From NCBI GenBank assembly GCA_964058845.1, contig CAXKVR010000663.1, positions 1-24,153 on the forward strand: a DNA stretch of 24,153 nt, given 5' to 3'. The translations under genes were made by a program, and so were the position numbers. Below, in pieces: positions 1 through 8,414 of the stretch. Position 1 is the first letter of the stretch. Every line of letters begins with the position of its first letter. The notes under the pieces were generated by a model. That model was not told where the DNA came from, did no database searches, and saw nothing but the letters and a program-made list of their open reading frames with translations. The DNA is from Carex sylvatica. Taxonomy: Eukaryota > Streptophyta > Magnoliopsida > Poales > Cyperaceae.

Positions 1-365
1 TTATGGTTGCAACTACCATCTTCATGGAGACACTACTTGTGTGCTGCAAAGACTTTCAATTGGAGTATTGTAATAGGTTAGCAACTACTCGCTTCTCTTT
101 TCATCTGACGAAAATATTAGAGTGCTGCAAAGGCATTCAATTGGAGTGTTGTATTAGGGTTACAACTACTCTCTTTTGTTGTCATCTAGAGACACTACTA
201 GAGTGCTGCAAATATCATAGATTAGAGTGTTGTATTTGGGTTATAACTGCCATCTTCTCTTACCATCTGGAAACACTACAAGAGTGTTGCAAAGATATTA
301 GAGTGCTGCAAAGACATTCAATTGGAGTGTTGTATTAGGATTGCAACTACACTCTTCTCTATATT
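1..365. repeat. Minisatellite, ~81-bp unit, about 4.5 copies
   Basis: The motif caactac (taactgc in one copy) recurs at 10, 82, 163, 244 and 344, giving steps of 72, 81, 81 and 100 bp. Each unit contains gagtgctgcaaag, then ttggagtgttgtattaggg, then a cattttcttctcat-like part. The 100-bp step is explained by an internal ~19-bp duplication of the gagtg(t/c)tgcaaaga part near 280-320. Because most steps are multiples of three, one + frame stays open and reads as a Leu-Glu-Cys-Cys repeat. I regard that as a by-product of the period rather than a gene. The array continues past the left edge of the window. Confidence 0.8.
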
Positions 366-880
366 TTGCCATTTCGCATGTTGTGCACTTCATGTGAGGT
401 ATTGCATGCTTCATGTAATGTCTAATTTTGACGCCATCTTCGAAAATTGTCTCAATAAGATATTTTTGCTCTTATTTTGCCCTAAAAATGTAACTTTCTC
501 CAAAACCTGCCAAAAAGACCTAAAAACACATTTGTCATAAATAATTTGGAAAAATTGCTACTTTGCATTCGCTTTTTACCATTTTCTAGAAGAAAAGATA
601 GTGATTTTCGTTATATATTTTGGCTTGATCAATTTGTTAAATTTTATTGTTTCTTGTCTTGAGTTATTATGCAGGTTCTTGATGATATAAATAATTCAAT
701 AAACATCAAGGATGCATCATCAAATGCTACACATATCAAGGATGTACTATAATGGACCAAGGAATGGACTATGGACTTAGAAGTCTAAAGTAAAGATTAG
801 TGTATTAATTAGAAATCTATGAAATTAGTAAAATATGCTTGAAATTGAGGTGATTCACATAAACTATTACAATAGTTAAG
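366..880. other. AT-rich stretch without recognisable gene
   Basis: No coding signature, RNA gene or element terminus was recognised. Short ORFs here lack any family resemblance. Part of it may be the U3 side of the LTR-like sequence to the right, but no TG terminus with a matching 5-bp duplication could be fixed. Confidence 0.4.
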
Positions 881-1566
881 GAACCATTGCAATGGAATAA
901 TTAAAATGTCAAAATACACAGAGAAACCTATTTATTTCGTTATAACGGTTAATTAAACGTTGTGACGAAATAAATCATTTTGGACCACAAAATTTTCCAT
1001 AGAGTTCAGTTGTACCAACCGTTGTAACGCTTGACAAGCATTAGGGTTCCCATCGCAGCCAAACCTGTTAACTAGGACTAATTGTTTCAATGGTTAATCA
1101 AGTGTTATAACGATTGATGCCAGTTACCTCATTTTATTTCTCTCTCTATAAATAGAAGTAAAATCTAGGTTTGTGATAACAATCTTGCAATATTTTGTAT
1201 TATTTTCAATTATAGACTTCTTTATTGTTGCTTGTACATCAAACTTCAATATCCTTACAGCAATCTCAAGAATACTCCAACATACTCAATCTTGTGTAAG
1301 AATTAGAGTGATTTGTGTGAGATCTCTTATTTGTAAACACTAGAGCTTTTAGTGCTGAGGAGCTAGTTCCGTACGTGCTCTGCCCGTGTGGCTTTCCGAA
1401 GTTTGTAAGGGCTCACCGGTTCTACCTTGTACTCCTTTCTCATTGGGTAAAGAAAGGCGCGTCATCAAGAAAGTTGCGAAGTCACAGAGGCATAGGCGTT
1501 AGTGCCAAACTCCGTAATCATATCTCGTGTCAAGTCTCTTAACTCTTCTATTTACTTTGCGTACAC
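880..1566 (+). mobile_element. Probable Ty1/copia-type LTR (solo or truncated)
   Basis: A TATA box (tctctctataaatagaag, near 1141-1158) is followed by a long leader-like stretch resembling plant copia R-U5 regions. It contains ctcaccggttctaccttgtactcc (1412-1437, with one interruption), tcatcaag, aagtcacagaggcataggcg and gttagtgccaaac. A terminal CA is plausible at about 1565. No tRNA-Met primer binding site follows and no internal gag or pol is adjacent, so this looks like a solo or 3' LTR. Left end and target duplication are undefined. The family call rests on recognition of LTR style, not on a database match. Confidence 0.5.
930..975. repeat. 18-bp stem-loop in LTR U3-like region
   Basis: Arms at 930-947 and 958-975 pair at 16 of 18 positions around a 9-nt loop. 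The stem motif recurs as gttgtaacg (about 1020) and gttataacg (about 1103), so the upstream LTR region carries several related copies. Confidence 0.6.
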
Positions 1567-1689
1567 TTAGGTTTTCTTGTTTCCTCCAAGAACAACTTAC
1601 ACACACATTAAAGATATGTTAATAGTGAATATAAAATCATTTAGGGTTAAAATTTTAAAAGGCCATATTCACCACCTTCTAGGTTTAGG

Positions 1690-2515
1690 GATAACAATAC
1701 TTTGGAGTTGCTCTTTCTCCTTGAGTTTTTGGAGAGGCATTTTCGCGCATTACAATCTCTACTACATGTCTAGTACAAACGACCACTTACCTCAGATCTG
1801 GTGGGAGGGAGGTAGAGCACTGCAATGGGGTCAAAGAAGTAAGTGGGACATAATTTGGGCAGTGGGACTTGAGGCCCTGTGGCATGAGAGAAATTAGAGA
1901 CATTTCTCCAATAAGAGGAAGGTCTTTCTAAAAGGAACATCGACTCTAATAATCCCGTCTTCATCTACCAAAACTACTGGAAATATTTCAAAAAAAGGTA
2001 GGCATACGACGTACAAAAAGCTCCCGACCTTCTTTATCTCTAAAAATCTTACATGTGCTTATTTATAAGACAACCATTGATATACATTTGGACAACATTC
2101 ATATGGGATGTTAGACGTTGGGTAGGGGAATACGTATTTGGGACTTTGCGAGCCACTACAATACCCTGCTTACAGCGTTATTTTGTAAATAGAGTTGTTT
2201 ATTTCTTAGGATTAATTGAGGTTAATATGAGATAATCCTGAGCTTTGTAAATACTCTTTTTAATTATAATCAATCGTTGGCCAGTCTTTGCTGCTAATCT
2301 TAAAAATAAAATAAAAAAACATTGTGCAGTTGAACCAGGCGCTATTGGGTTTCATTTTGCTTCTATCTTAAATTGTGTTTATTTCCATCTTTAATCCGCT
2401 TTCTGATGCTCAAATATTTTGAGCTTTGCTTTTCTATATTGTAAGCAACAAGACTTTTGTACTTGTTCAATGAAATCAAATGAAAGGCAAAACCCTCATA
2501 TTTTTTTCTCAAAAA
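1690..2515 (+). mobile_element. 5'-truncated L1-type LINE fragment
   Basis: The + frame from about 1695 to 1960 matches the C-terminal part of plant LINE ORF2 downstream of the zinc-knuckle (zf-RVT). It reads SCSFSLSFWRGIF, then a variable part, then KWDIIWAVGLEALWHERN, a stop at 1898, and RHFSNKRK. This is followed by a ~500-bp AT-rich 3'UTR ending with ttttgtacttgttcaatgaaatcaaatg-like sequence and a short A-rich end near 2511-2515, typical of plant L1 tails. The in-frame stop and the loss of everything upstream make it dead. No target duplication could be identified. Confidence 0.7.
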
Positions 2516-4435
2516 CAATATATATTTCTCTTTTTCCCTTTTAGGTTGTGAATTTTTGTAGTCTTTCTGTTTTTATATTTTTTATATTTTCTTTTGTTTC
2601 ATTTTTTTTAGTCTTATAATCATATTTGTATCTTGTCAGTGTTTTAAGTGTGTTGAGAAGAAATTATATATTTCAAATTTTCAATGTCGTGTATACTATT
2701 TAGTGAGTTAGGTATGGAGGGTGTTTTAGATTATACCAGTCTCCCATTAATGTGACCGGTACACGTATTAATGAAAGCTGAGAAAATCGTTACATATATT
2801 TTAATTAAGCATACATATTATATCAACAAAATAAACACTTAAGTCAGAGCAAGGATAAAAATGTCATTTTTATTTAGAGTGAAATTATTTTCTTCTATTA
2901 TATAGACTTTCTAATTAAATTTTTTTTTATTCCGATCAACAAAATTCAATTAAAAATTATTTCTATTAAATACTATTGAATTGAAATCAATGGAACTCTC
3001 CTGTACTCACATCTTCTGGAATGCCTACTACAAAAGGCATTTATTGCCATATGGCCCATATTACATGTTCTATTTTTATTACAGTAGACAATCTCAGAAG
3101 TGGATGAAATAGCTTCATCTTAACCGGTCTATGGGTGTGTCACCATTGATGCATTCTATAGAGTATGCATGCTTAACAATCTTTCAGGCGGAAATATGTG
3201 AATTCATATTATTATCTTGCACAACAATCTCGAAATAATAAAAGTGCAAATCGATGTTGTTAACATTGATTTTCTCTAATATTTTGTTGTACTAAATTTC
3301 TAATTAATTGGATTGATAGAAAATAATCTTTAGTGTTTGAATATAGCAAAGTGAGACATGCAGTGTACTCATTTACATGCATATATATAATATATATGGA
3401 ATAGGATGAATAATTATTTATATTAAAATTGAGAAAATCATACTAATTTGATGATCCATTCTTAGTACTTAGTAGTTTACTCATGACAAATTTGCATCCT
3501 TTAATATTAATAATATTTTTTCGCAATATATTATGATAGTAGTTATTTCATAGTATTTTGTTGTTTTCTAGTTATTGTTAACATTAGATAACATCACAGT
3601 TGAAGATAAATTGTATTTGTTAATAAAATTTTATGTAAATTTTAAAAGATTATTTCAGTCTCATATCTTTGAATACCACTAAATTTACATCTAGCATAAA
3701 ATATTTTTAGCTCCCTCTCTTAGCAGGGTACCGACTTCATTTTTACCATGTAAAAAATAAAATTAGAGATGAATACGATCACTTAATCTTTTCTCTTATG
3801 AGAAGTGTGAGAAAGAAATAGAAAAAAATGTAAATTTAAAAATTAATAATTTCACAGATAATAGATGCATTTTATCTTCTTCTTTCTGATAATGATTTTT
3901 AATCTAACTACACTGCGAACTTCTAGTCTTAAAAGTATTTGACTTTCATAATATTTTTCTTCTCGCTTATAAATATGAAATTATTAAATTATAAAATTGA
4001 GAAAGAACAAGGGAACATGCAAAAAGGGTGTACCAGCTCTTAGCTCAATGGAATACATAAAATTCACTCGCCTAAACAATATGTCAATATCATGCATTTA
4101 TTCTGACAAAAATAGATATCCTCGTTTGGACAAAGGAGCTAAGAAGGCTTAATCTAATAGAATTAGTGCCTCAAGAATTCGGACAAAAGGAGCTAAGGAG
4201 GCTTAACCTGAACAAAATTGAGTAGATCTTAATTCAAACTAAGAAGAAATTGTTCAGGATGATTAAAGAACTGAGTCTAAAGGACTCTTAAGTAGGACTC
4301 TTTATATTTGTGGCTCAATCATGTCTCTATTTTTTTAATTACAATAAACTAAAATTAAATACTCAAATATTAAAACAAAACCATTAGATGGGGGAATATC
4401 TCGGTCTAATGCGTTTTGTGCTATATGCAGTTTGA
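2516..4435. other. AT-rich intergenic DNA, no gene seen
   Basis: About 1.9 kb of low-complexity AT-rich DNA with no convincing ORF, RNA gene or element terminus on either strand. The one structured piece is the short tandem duplication at 4128-4218. Confidence 0.6.
4128..4218. repeat. Two-copy direct repeat, 53-bp period
   Basis: ggacaaaggagctaagaagg at 4128 recurs as ggacaaaaggagctaaggag at 4181. The similarity continues through gcttaa(t/c)ct to aaatt. It is a simple local tandem duplication with no associated gene. Confidence 0.7.
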
Positions 4436-4443
4436 CTTGTAAT

Positions 4444-5443
4444 CAGGCCCGGCTATGGTGCAGGTAGGGGTGTAAACGGATCCGAATCCGAAAAAAAGAA
4501 GCAAATTCAGATATTTGAATATGAATATTTTTCTATACAAATCCGAATTCAAATAATTTTTTAACTGATACAAATACAGATACGATTTCGAATATGAAGT
4601 CGAATACGAATTCAAATATATCCGTATCCGACATTTTCTTTATTTTGAATATCCGAATTTTTTAATGATCAACTATCTCTAGCCCGCACAGAAGTTATAA
4701 ATAAACCATTACATTTTGGGCCGGCCTGTTAAAATAAACTTTCAAATATCTACAGTTAAACTTTACATCTTTAGATCGATCTACAAATAATATATTTTAC
4801 ATTTTACTGTGACTCTTCGTATTTCTTCTACAAGCTTCGAACTCTCTTAGGTGATTTTAATATTTGCTTCTTCTACAAACTTCAGATTTTACTCTCCATA
4901 CTTTTTTAATCTCTTCGCTGGAATAATCATTTAACTCTCCTGAAAAATCTTTTGTAACCAACAAACTTATAAAAAATATTTAATTTAATTTAAATAAAAA
5001 AAGTTATATTTAGATGTTACTTTTTACTAGAATATACATTAGTATTTTATTTTTAATTATCTGAAATTTATTGATATCTATCCGTCCGAAATCCGATCTG
5101 TGTCTGTTTAATATTTGATCCGTATCTGTATCTGAAAAATTATAATGAATATGGATACAGTTTGACCACTATCCGATCCGTATCCAACCGTTTATACCCT
5201 TAGGCGTGCAGGCATTTATGTCGATGGCCCTGAGCCCCAAGATTCAAGGGACGCCAAAAAAAAAAATTAGTTTGTGTATATTAAAAATAAATAAAATATT
5301 AGATCTCAAATTTTGTATATATAAAAGATACAAATTTTTATAAATAGATGTAATTTATTGGCATATCAATAAACAATTTGCATATATAAAGAGTTCAAAC
5401 TTTTCTCCAGCTCGGAACCTCCAAATCTTGAGAACCGGACCTG
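4444..5443. mobile_element. hAT-like non-autonomous element (outer), perfect 8-bp TSD
   Basis: The element starts CAGGCCCGG at 4444 and ends CCGGACCTG at 5443, so the terminal inverted repeats match at 8 of 9 positions. It is flanked by a perfect 8-bp direct repeat, cttgtaat, at 4436-4443 and 5444-5451. An 8-bp duplication with CAGG... termini is typical of hAT elements. Removing the nested insertion leaves only about 250 bp, with GGCCCTGAG/CCCCAAG-like subterminal sequence. It encodes no transposase and would need one in trans. Confidence 0.8.
4465..5204. mobile_element. hAT-like non-autonomous element nested in the outer one
   Basis: Termini are taggggtgtaaacgg at 4465 and ccgtttatacccttag(g) ending about 5203-5204, forming imperfect inverted repeats. 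The flanks ggtgcagg (4457-4464) and cgtgcagg (5205-5212) form an 8-bp duplication with one mismatch, as expected for hAT. Subterminal regions are full of ATCCGAAT/ATCCGTATC repeats on both sides, which probably serve as transposase-binding sites. No coding capacity is visible in its 740 bp. Position inside the outer element means it inserted later. Confidence 0.75.
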
Positions 5444-5451
5444 CTTGTAAT

Positions 5452-5732
5452 AATTATAATTTTAGTATAACAAGTAGATCCTGGTTCAGACTGGTTATAG
5501 GGTGCCAGACGTTTTTGGAGTACTTGGAGATCGTAATTAGGGTTAAGACGGCCATCTGGTAAATGATGGGGTTAGACAACATGGATAAATGTTAGGCCAG
5601 CAACTCAGCATTCTATGAACAAACTCTATTTAAAGCAATAAAGCCCATTTAATATCCAAACCCATTAACACACTAAACCTGTTTCACTGTCTCTCAAAAT
5701 CTTTCCCATTTTTTTTTTAAAGATTAGTGCCT
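5452..5732. other. Intergenic sequence upstream of the LINE and lipid-transfer gene
   Basis: No ORF, element terminus or RNA gene recognised. It would have been the distal promoter of the gene at 6392 before the LINE at 5749 inserted. Confidence 0.4.
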
Positions 5733-5748
5733 TTAAATGCATAATTTC

Positions 5749-6231
5749 TTTTTTTGATGGTCAGCGGGCTAGCTCGCTAAGAAATTTTCATTATATAAAA
5801 GAAGTATTATATTTCCGCTACCATCATCAAGTGACAAGGTTGCAGTTTTTAATTCAGATAAATATTTACAAATATTTACTTAATTACCATCCACCGTTAC
5901 TTAGTGAAATAAGCCTCCTTCTTCCCAGTGCATGAGCCTGCCGCCCATGCAATATCCCAGCGCATTTTTCCTTGACCCGTTAGTCTCCTTCTTCCCTCCC
6001 ACCATCCCTCAATAGGATCATTATTCGTCACTGCTGGCAGGTTCAGTTGCGCCCCTAAATCTGTCTAGAATCTCCTCGAATATGCACATGTTGCCATAAG
6101 GTGATCCCTTGTTTCTAATACACCATTGTTGCAAAGCGCACATCCTGTTGTTATCGCACATCTCCTGTTTATTAATGTTTCTTGAGTGAGGATACTGTCC
6201 GATATCATTAGCCACAAGAATATCCTGTTTG
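5749..6231 (-). mobile_element. 5'-truncated LINE, minus strand, perfect 16-bp TSD
   Basis: On the minus strand the frame ending near 6065 reads through a zf-RVT zinc-knuckle: CALCNNGVLETRDHLMATC, with Cys-x2-Cys-x7-His-x4-Cys spacing. After it come a stop and a decayed 3' part, then a poly(A) seen as the T-run at 5749-5755. The insertion is bounded by TTAAATGCATAATTTC at 5733-5748 and again at 6232-6247, a perfect 16-bp target duplication. The copy is only 483 bp, 5'-truncated as usual for LINEs, and inactive. It ends about 160 bp from the start codon of the lipid-transfer gene. Confidence 0.88.
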
Positions 6232-6246
6232 TTAAATGCATAATTT

Positions 6247-6315
6247 CCATTTCATATACTCGCTCTTAAAAGACTATTTATCATCCTTCCCATTTCATAT
6301 ACCCTCTCTTAAAAG
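6247..6315 (+). promoter_or_regulatory. 26-bp direct repeat in the proximal promoter of the lipid-transfer gene
   Basis: ccatttcatatactcgctct plus taaaag (6247-6272) recurs with two changes at 6290-6315, a 43-bp period. The segment between contains ctatttatc, a possible TATA-like box. It lies 80-145 bp upstream of the ATG at 6392, where core promoter and 5'UTR are expected. A regulatory role is inferred from position only. Confidence 0.45.
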
Positions 6316-6391
6316 TTAAAACACTCTTTTATTTTATTGATCACTTCAGCATTTCAAGAAACAACCAAGAATATAATTAAAAGTGACCACA

Positions 6392-8108
6392 ATGCACCTC
6401 CACCTCTCTCTCCTACTCCTCGGAGCAACTATCATGCTGACATTATCAGTACTACCTCATCAGCCGCCGCCACCCTGCAGCGAGATAGCAGAATGCGCAC
6501 TAGCTCTAACTGCTGTCTCTCCTTGCTTCCCATACATCAAGACTCGAAACAGCGGTCCCGCTTCAGCCCCATCAGCAGTCTGCTGTAAGATATTCATTAA
6601 AGCAGTCAGGGCTGGTAGGGCAAGATGTGTCTGCTACCTTTTGTGGGACCCACTTCTTCTGGATTTCCCGGTTGATACTAATCGGCTGGTATCACTGTTT
6701 TCTTCTTGTGGGGCCAGTGCGTCAGTCTCAGCTTCTTCTTGGATCCATGATACATGTGGAGGTACGTTCCAAAAAAATTATTGTTGTGATGCCAGTTCGT
6801 TCCATGCGTAAAACTTGTAGGTTTACAACACTAAAGTTATATAGTACTTCTAGTTCATGCCTTTTTGGGCGTTTAATTAAAATTTGGGCTGAATCAGACA
6901 GGGCCTTTAAGAGCTAATATTCAGACAGTATTCTGCACCATGTCGTAGTGAAGTAATTCTTATTTTTACTGTCACAATCTTGTTATAAGATACATCGATC
7001 GAAGGTTGGCTTTGTTGTTACCTTTTGCGGTTGCACCAAAATTAAATATATATATATAGCTAAAGAACCTGTTGTTTTATGATAAAGTTGTCATCTTTTT
7101 ACTGTAATTATTTCTAAAATTGGCCTCTTACAGAAATGGGGACCTTGCCTCCTCTTAATACCGTTGCCCCGGCTTCTACCAGAGCGTTCAATTCGAGCAT
7201 AGGTACATTTTTTTGTGGTTTATAGTTTTATAAAATGCCTATTTGTATTACTTCTGTCATAAGAATCTGTTACTGCACAAGGTGCATGGTACGACATATA
7301 TTATTCTTAGTACCATAATTTGACTGAAATAGTAAGATGTATAAAATACACGTAAAGTTCAACTCGTTGCATTACTGTATATTGGTTCATAGCAAATGAA
7401 ATTAGCCCCTATAACTGGTACAGTAATATATTTTTAAATTTTCTTTTTTACTATTTGTTTGTAATTATATCTAAAACTAATGTCTCAGACACCAATACTG
7501 TGTTACCATTTCCAAACGAGGCACCTAGTTGTTGCAGCTACTTCAGTTCAAGTTCAGGTACTTGAACTGAAGTATTTTACAGTTTATTGTTCTTTGTATT
7601 GTCTAATTGATGTCTAATAAAAACTTGTTCTATATATGCATTGTATTTAGACTGGTCTCAAATCATACTTGTGCATCGAATTTTCCCCCATAAATGTATA
7701 ATATTGCAAATCTATAACCCGATCTGGCTCAATATTTTTGACAAATTGATGGGCTCAAAACCTAATTTAAATCCAAACCCAACTGATACATAAACAAACT
7801 TACCAGCTATGAATTTTAAGATGTTATTACTTTGCCATTTACACATAATTTGTCGATTATATCTCAAAAAATGAAAAAAGTAACAAATTAAAGAAAAAAG
7901 GCGTGATGTCGATCGATCTTTATGTATAGCAGCACATGGAAGCTCTGGACAAGCAAAGGTTGCTTATGGTTTCCCAAGTGACCAAATTAGCATCTTCTTT
8001 TGGGGAATTATTTTGCTTATTGTTTCGCTCATGCCATTGTGGTGGCTTTTGTTCAAGGCAAAGGCAAATCTGTGTTCAAGTTTAAAAAATTTGTTGTTTA
8101 GCATTTGA
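6392..8108 (+). CDS. Lipid-transfer-like protein (8-cysteine motif, C-terminal membrane segment), 4 exons
   Basis: Exons are 6392-6761, 7134-7202, 7489-7557 and 7933-8108 (TGA). All introns are GT-AG in phase 1, and together they encode 227 residues. Residues 1-24 are a signal peptide rich in Leu. Exon 1 alone carries the eight-cysteine fold of plant non-specific lipid-transfer/LTPG proteins: Cys35, 45, 64, 65 (CC), 79, 81 (CxC), 106 and 122, with an extra Cys29. FPVDTNRLVSLFSSCG fits the family's end-of-domain pattern. Exons 2 and 3 give a Ser/Pro/Thr linker. Exon 4 gives a hydrophobic span (about 188-210) and then a short basic tail, so a transmembrane anchor is as likely as a GPI signal. 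Such proteins bind lipids at the cell surface. A GTG nine bases upstream was rejected in favour of the first ATG. Introns were inferred without transcript data. The gene is squeezed between two LINE insertions but looks intact. Confidence 0.85.
7134..7557 (+). repeat. Duplicated 69-nt exons 2 and 3 of the lipid-transfer gene
   Basis: Exon 2 (7134-7202) and exon 3 (7489-7557) are both 69 nt and symmetric (phase 1-1). Their ungapped translations share 7 of 23 residues (Thr4, Pro7, Ala12, Pro13, Phe19, Ser21, Ser22). The intron ends just upstream are also related: gtaattatttctaaaatt before exon 2 and gtaattatatctaaaact before exon 3. This suggests a tandem duplication of an exon plus its upstream intron flank. 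Confidence 0.6.
7539..7574 (+). promoter_or_regulatory. 14-bp perfect hairpin over the exon 3 5' splice site
   Basis: TACTTCAGTTCAAG (7539-7552) is exactly complementary to CTTGAACTGAAGTA (7561-7574). The 8-nt loop ttcaggta holds the exon-intron junction (cag|gta at 7557/7558). In the pre-mRNA this would form a strong stem-loop, with part of the U1-binding sequence in the loop and part in the stem. Confidence 0.75.
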
Positions 8109-8398
8109 TTTTGTTGGAATTTAGTTGGTAGCTAGAATTGATAGTGTCATAAAGGTACTTTTACTTTATTTCTCATTTGATGTTGTGAATTAAATCTTTT
8201 GAGCGGATGTAAGCGTGGCTTGTTTAATATCTGTTAATTGTGCTTTTATTGTTAAAGAAATTTTCTTACAAATTTGAGAAGAGTGGCTTTATTGTCTTAA
8301 TTGCTTTTATCTGTACACATGTTTTAAGAATGCAAACAATTTTCGATAATCAATAAAAAAAAAAATCTGATAATGATATCAGGAAATAGTCGGTTACC
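8109..8398. other. 3' flank of the lipid-transfer gene
   Basis: AT-rich 3'UTR-like DNA. No further coding exon was seen. An A-run at about 8354-8365 has no clear element attached. The LINE target duplication begins at 8399. Confidence 0.4.
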
Positions 8399-8414
8399 AG
8401 AAGAGTTGATCTTT

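Noticed and set aside
3..540. Open frames of 111 and 72 codons at the left edge as Cys-rich protein genes
   Set aside because: They are translations of a minisatellite whose period happens to be a multiple of three, and the frame breaks at the irregular unit.
1560..1700. Primer binding site and gag start after the LTR-like sequence
   Set aside because: No TGGTATCAGAGC-like tRNA-Met complement and no gag-like frame follow; LINE sequence begins soon after.
1577..1897. 106-codon ORF as an independent gene
   Set aside because: Its second half is the C-terminus of LINE ORF2 and continues past the stop in the same frame. The first half is unrelated flank.
4421..4615. Minus-strand 64-codon ORF
   Set aside because: It lies across the nested hAT termini and their ATCCG repeats, with no protein-like character.
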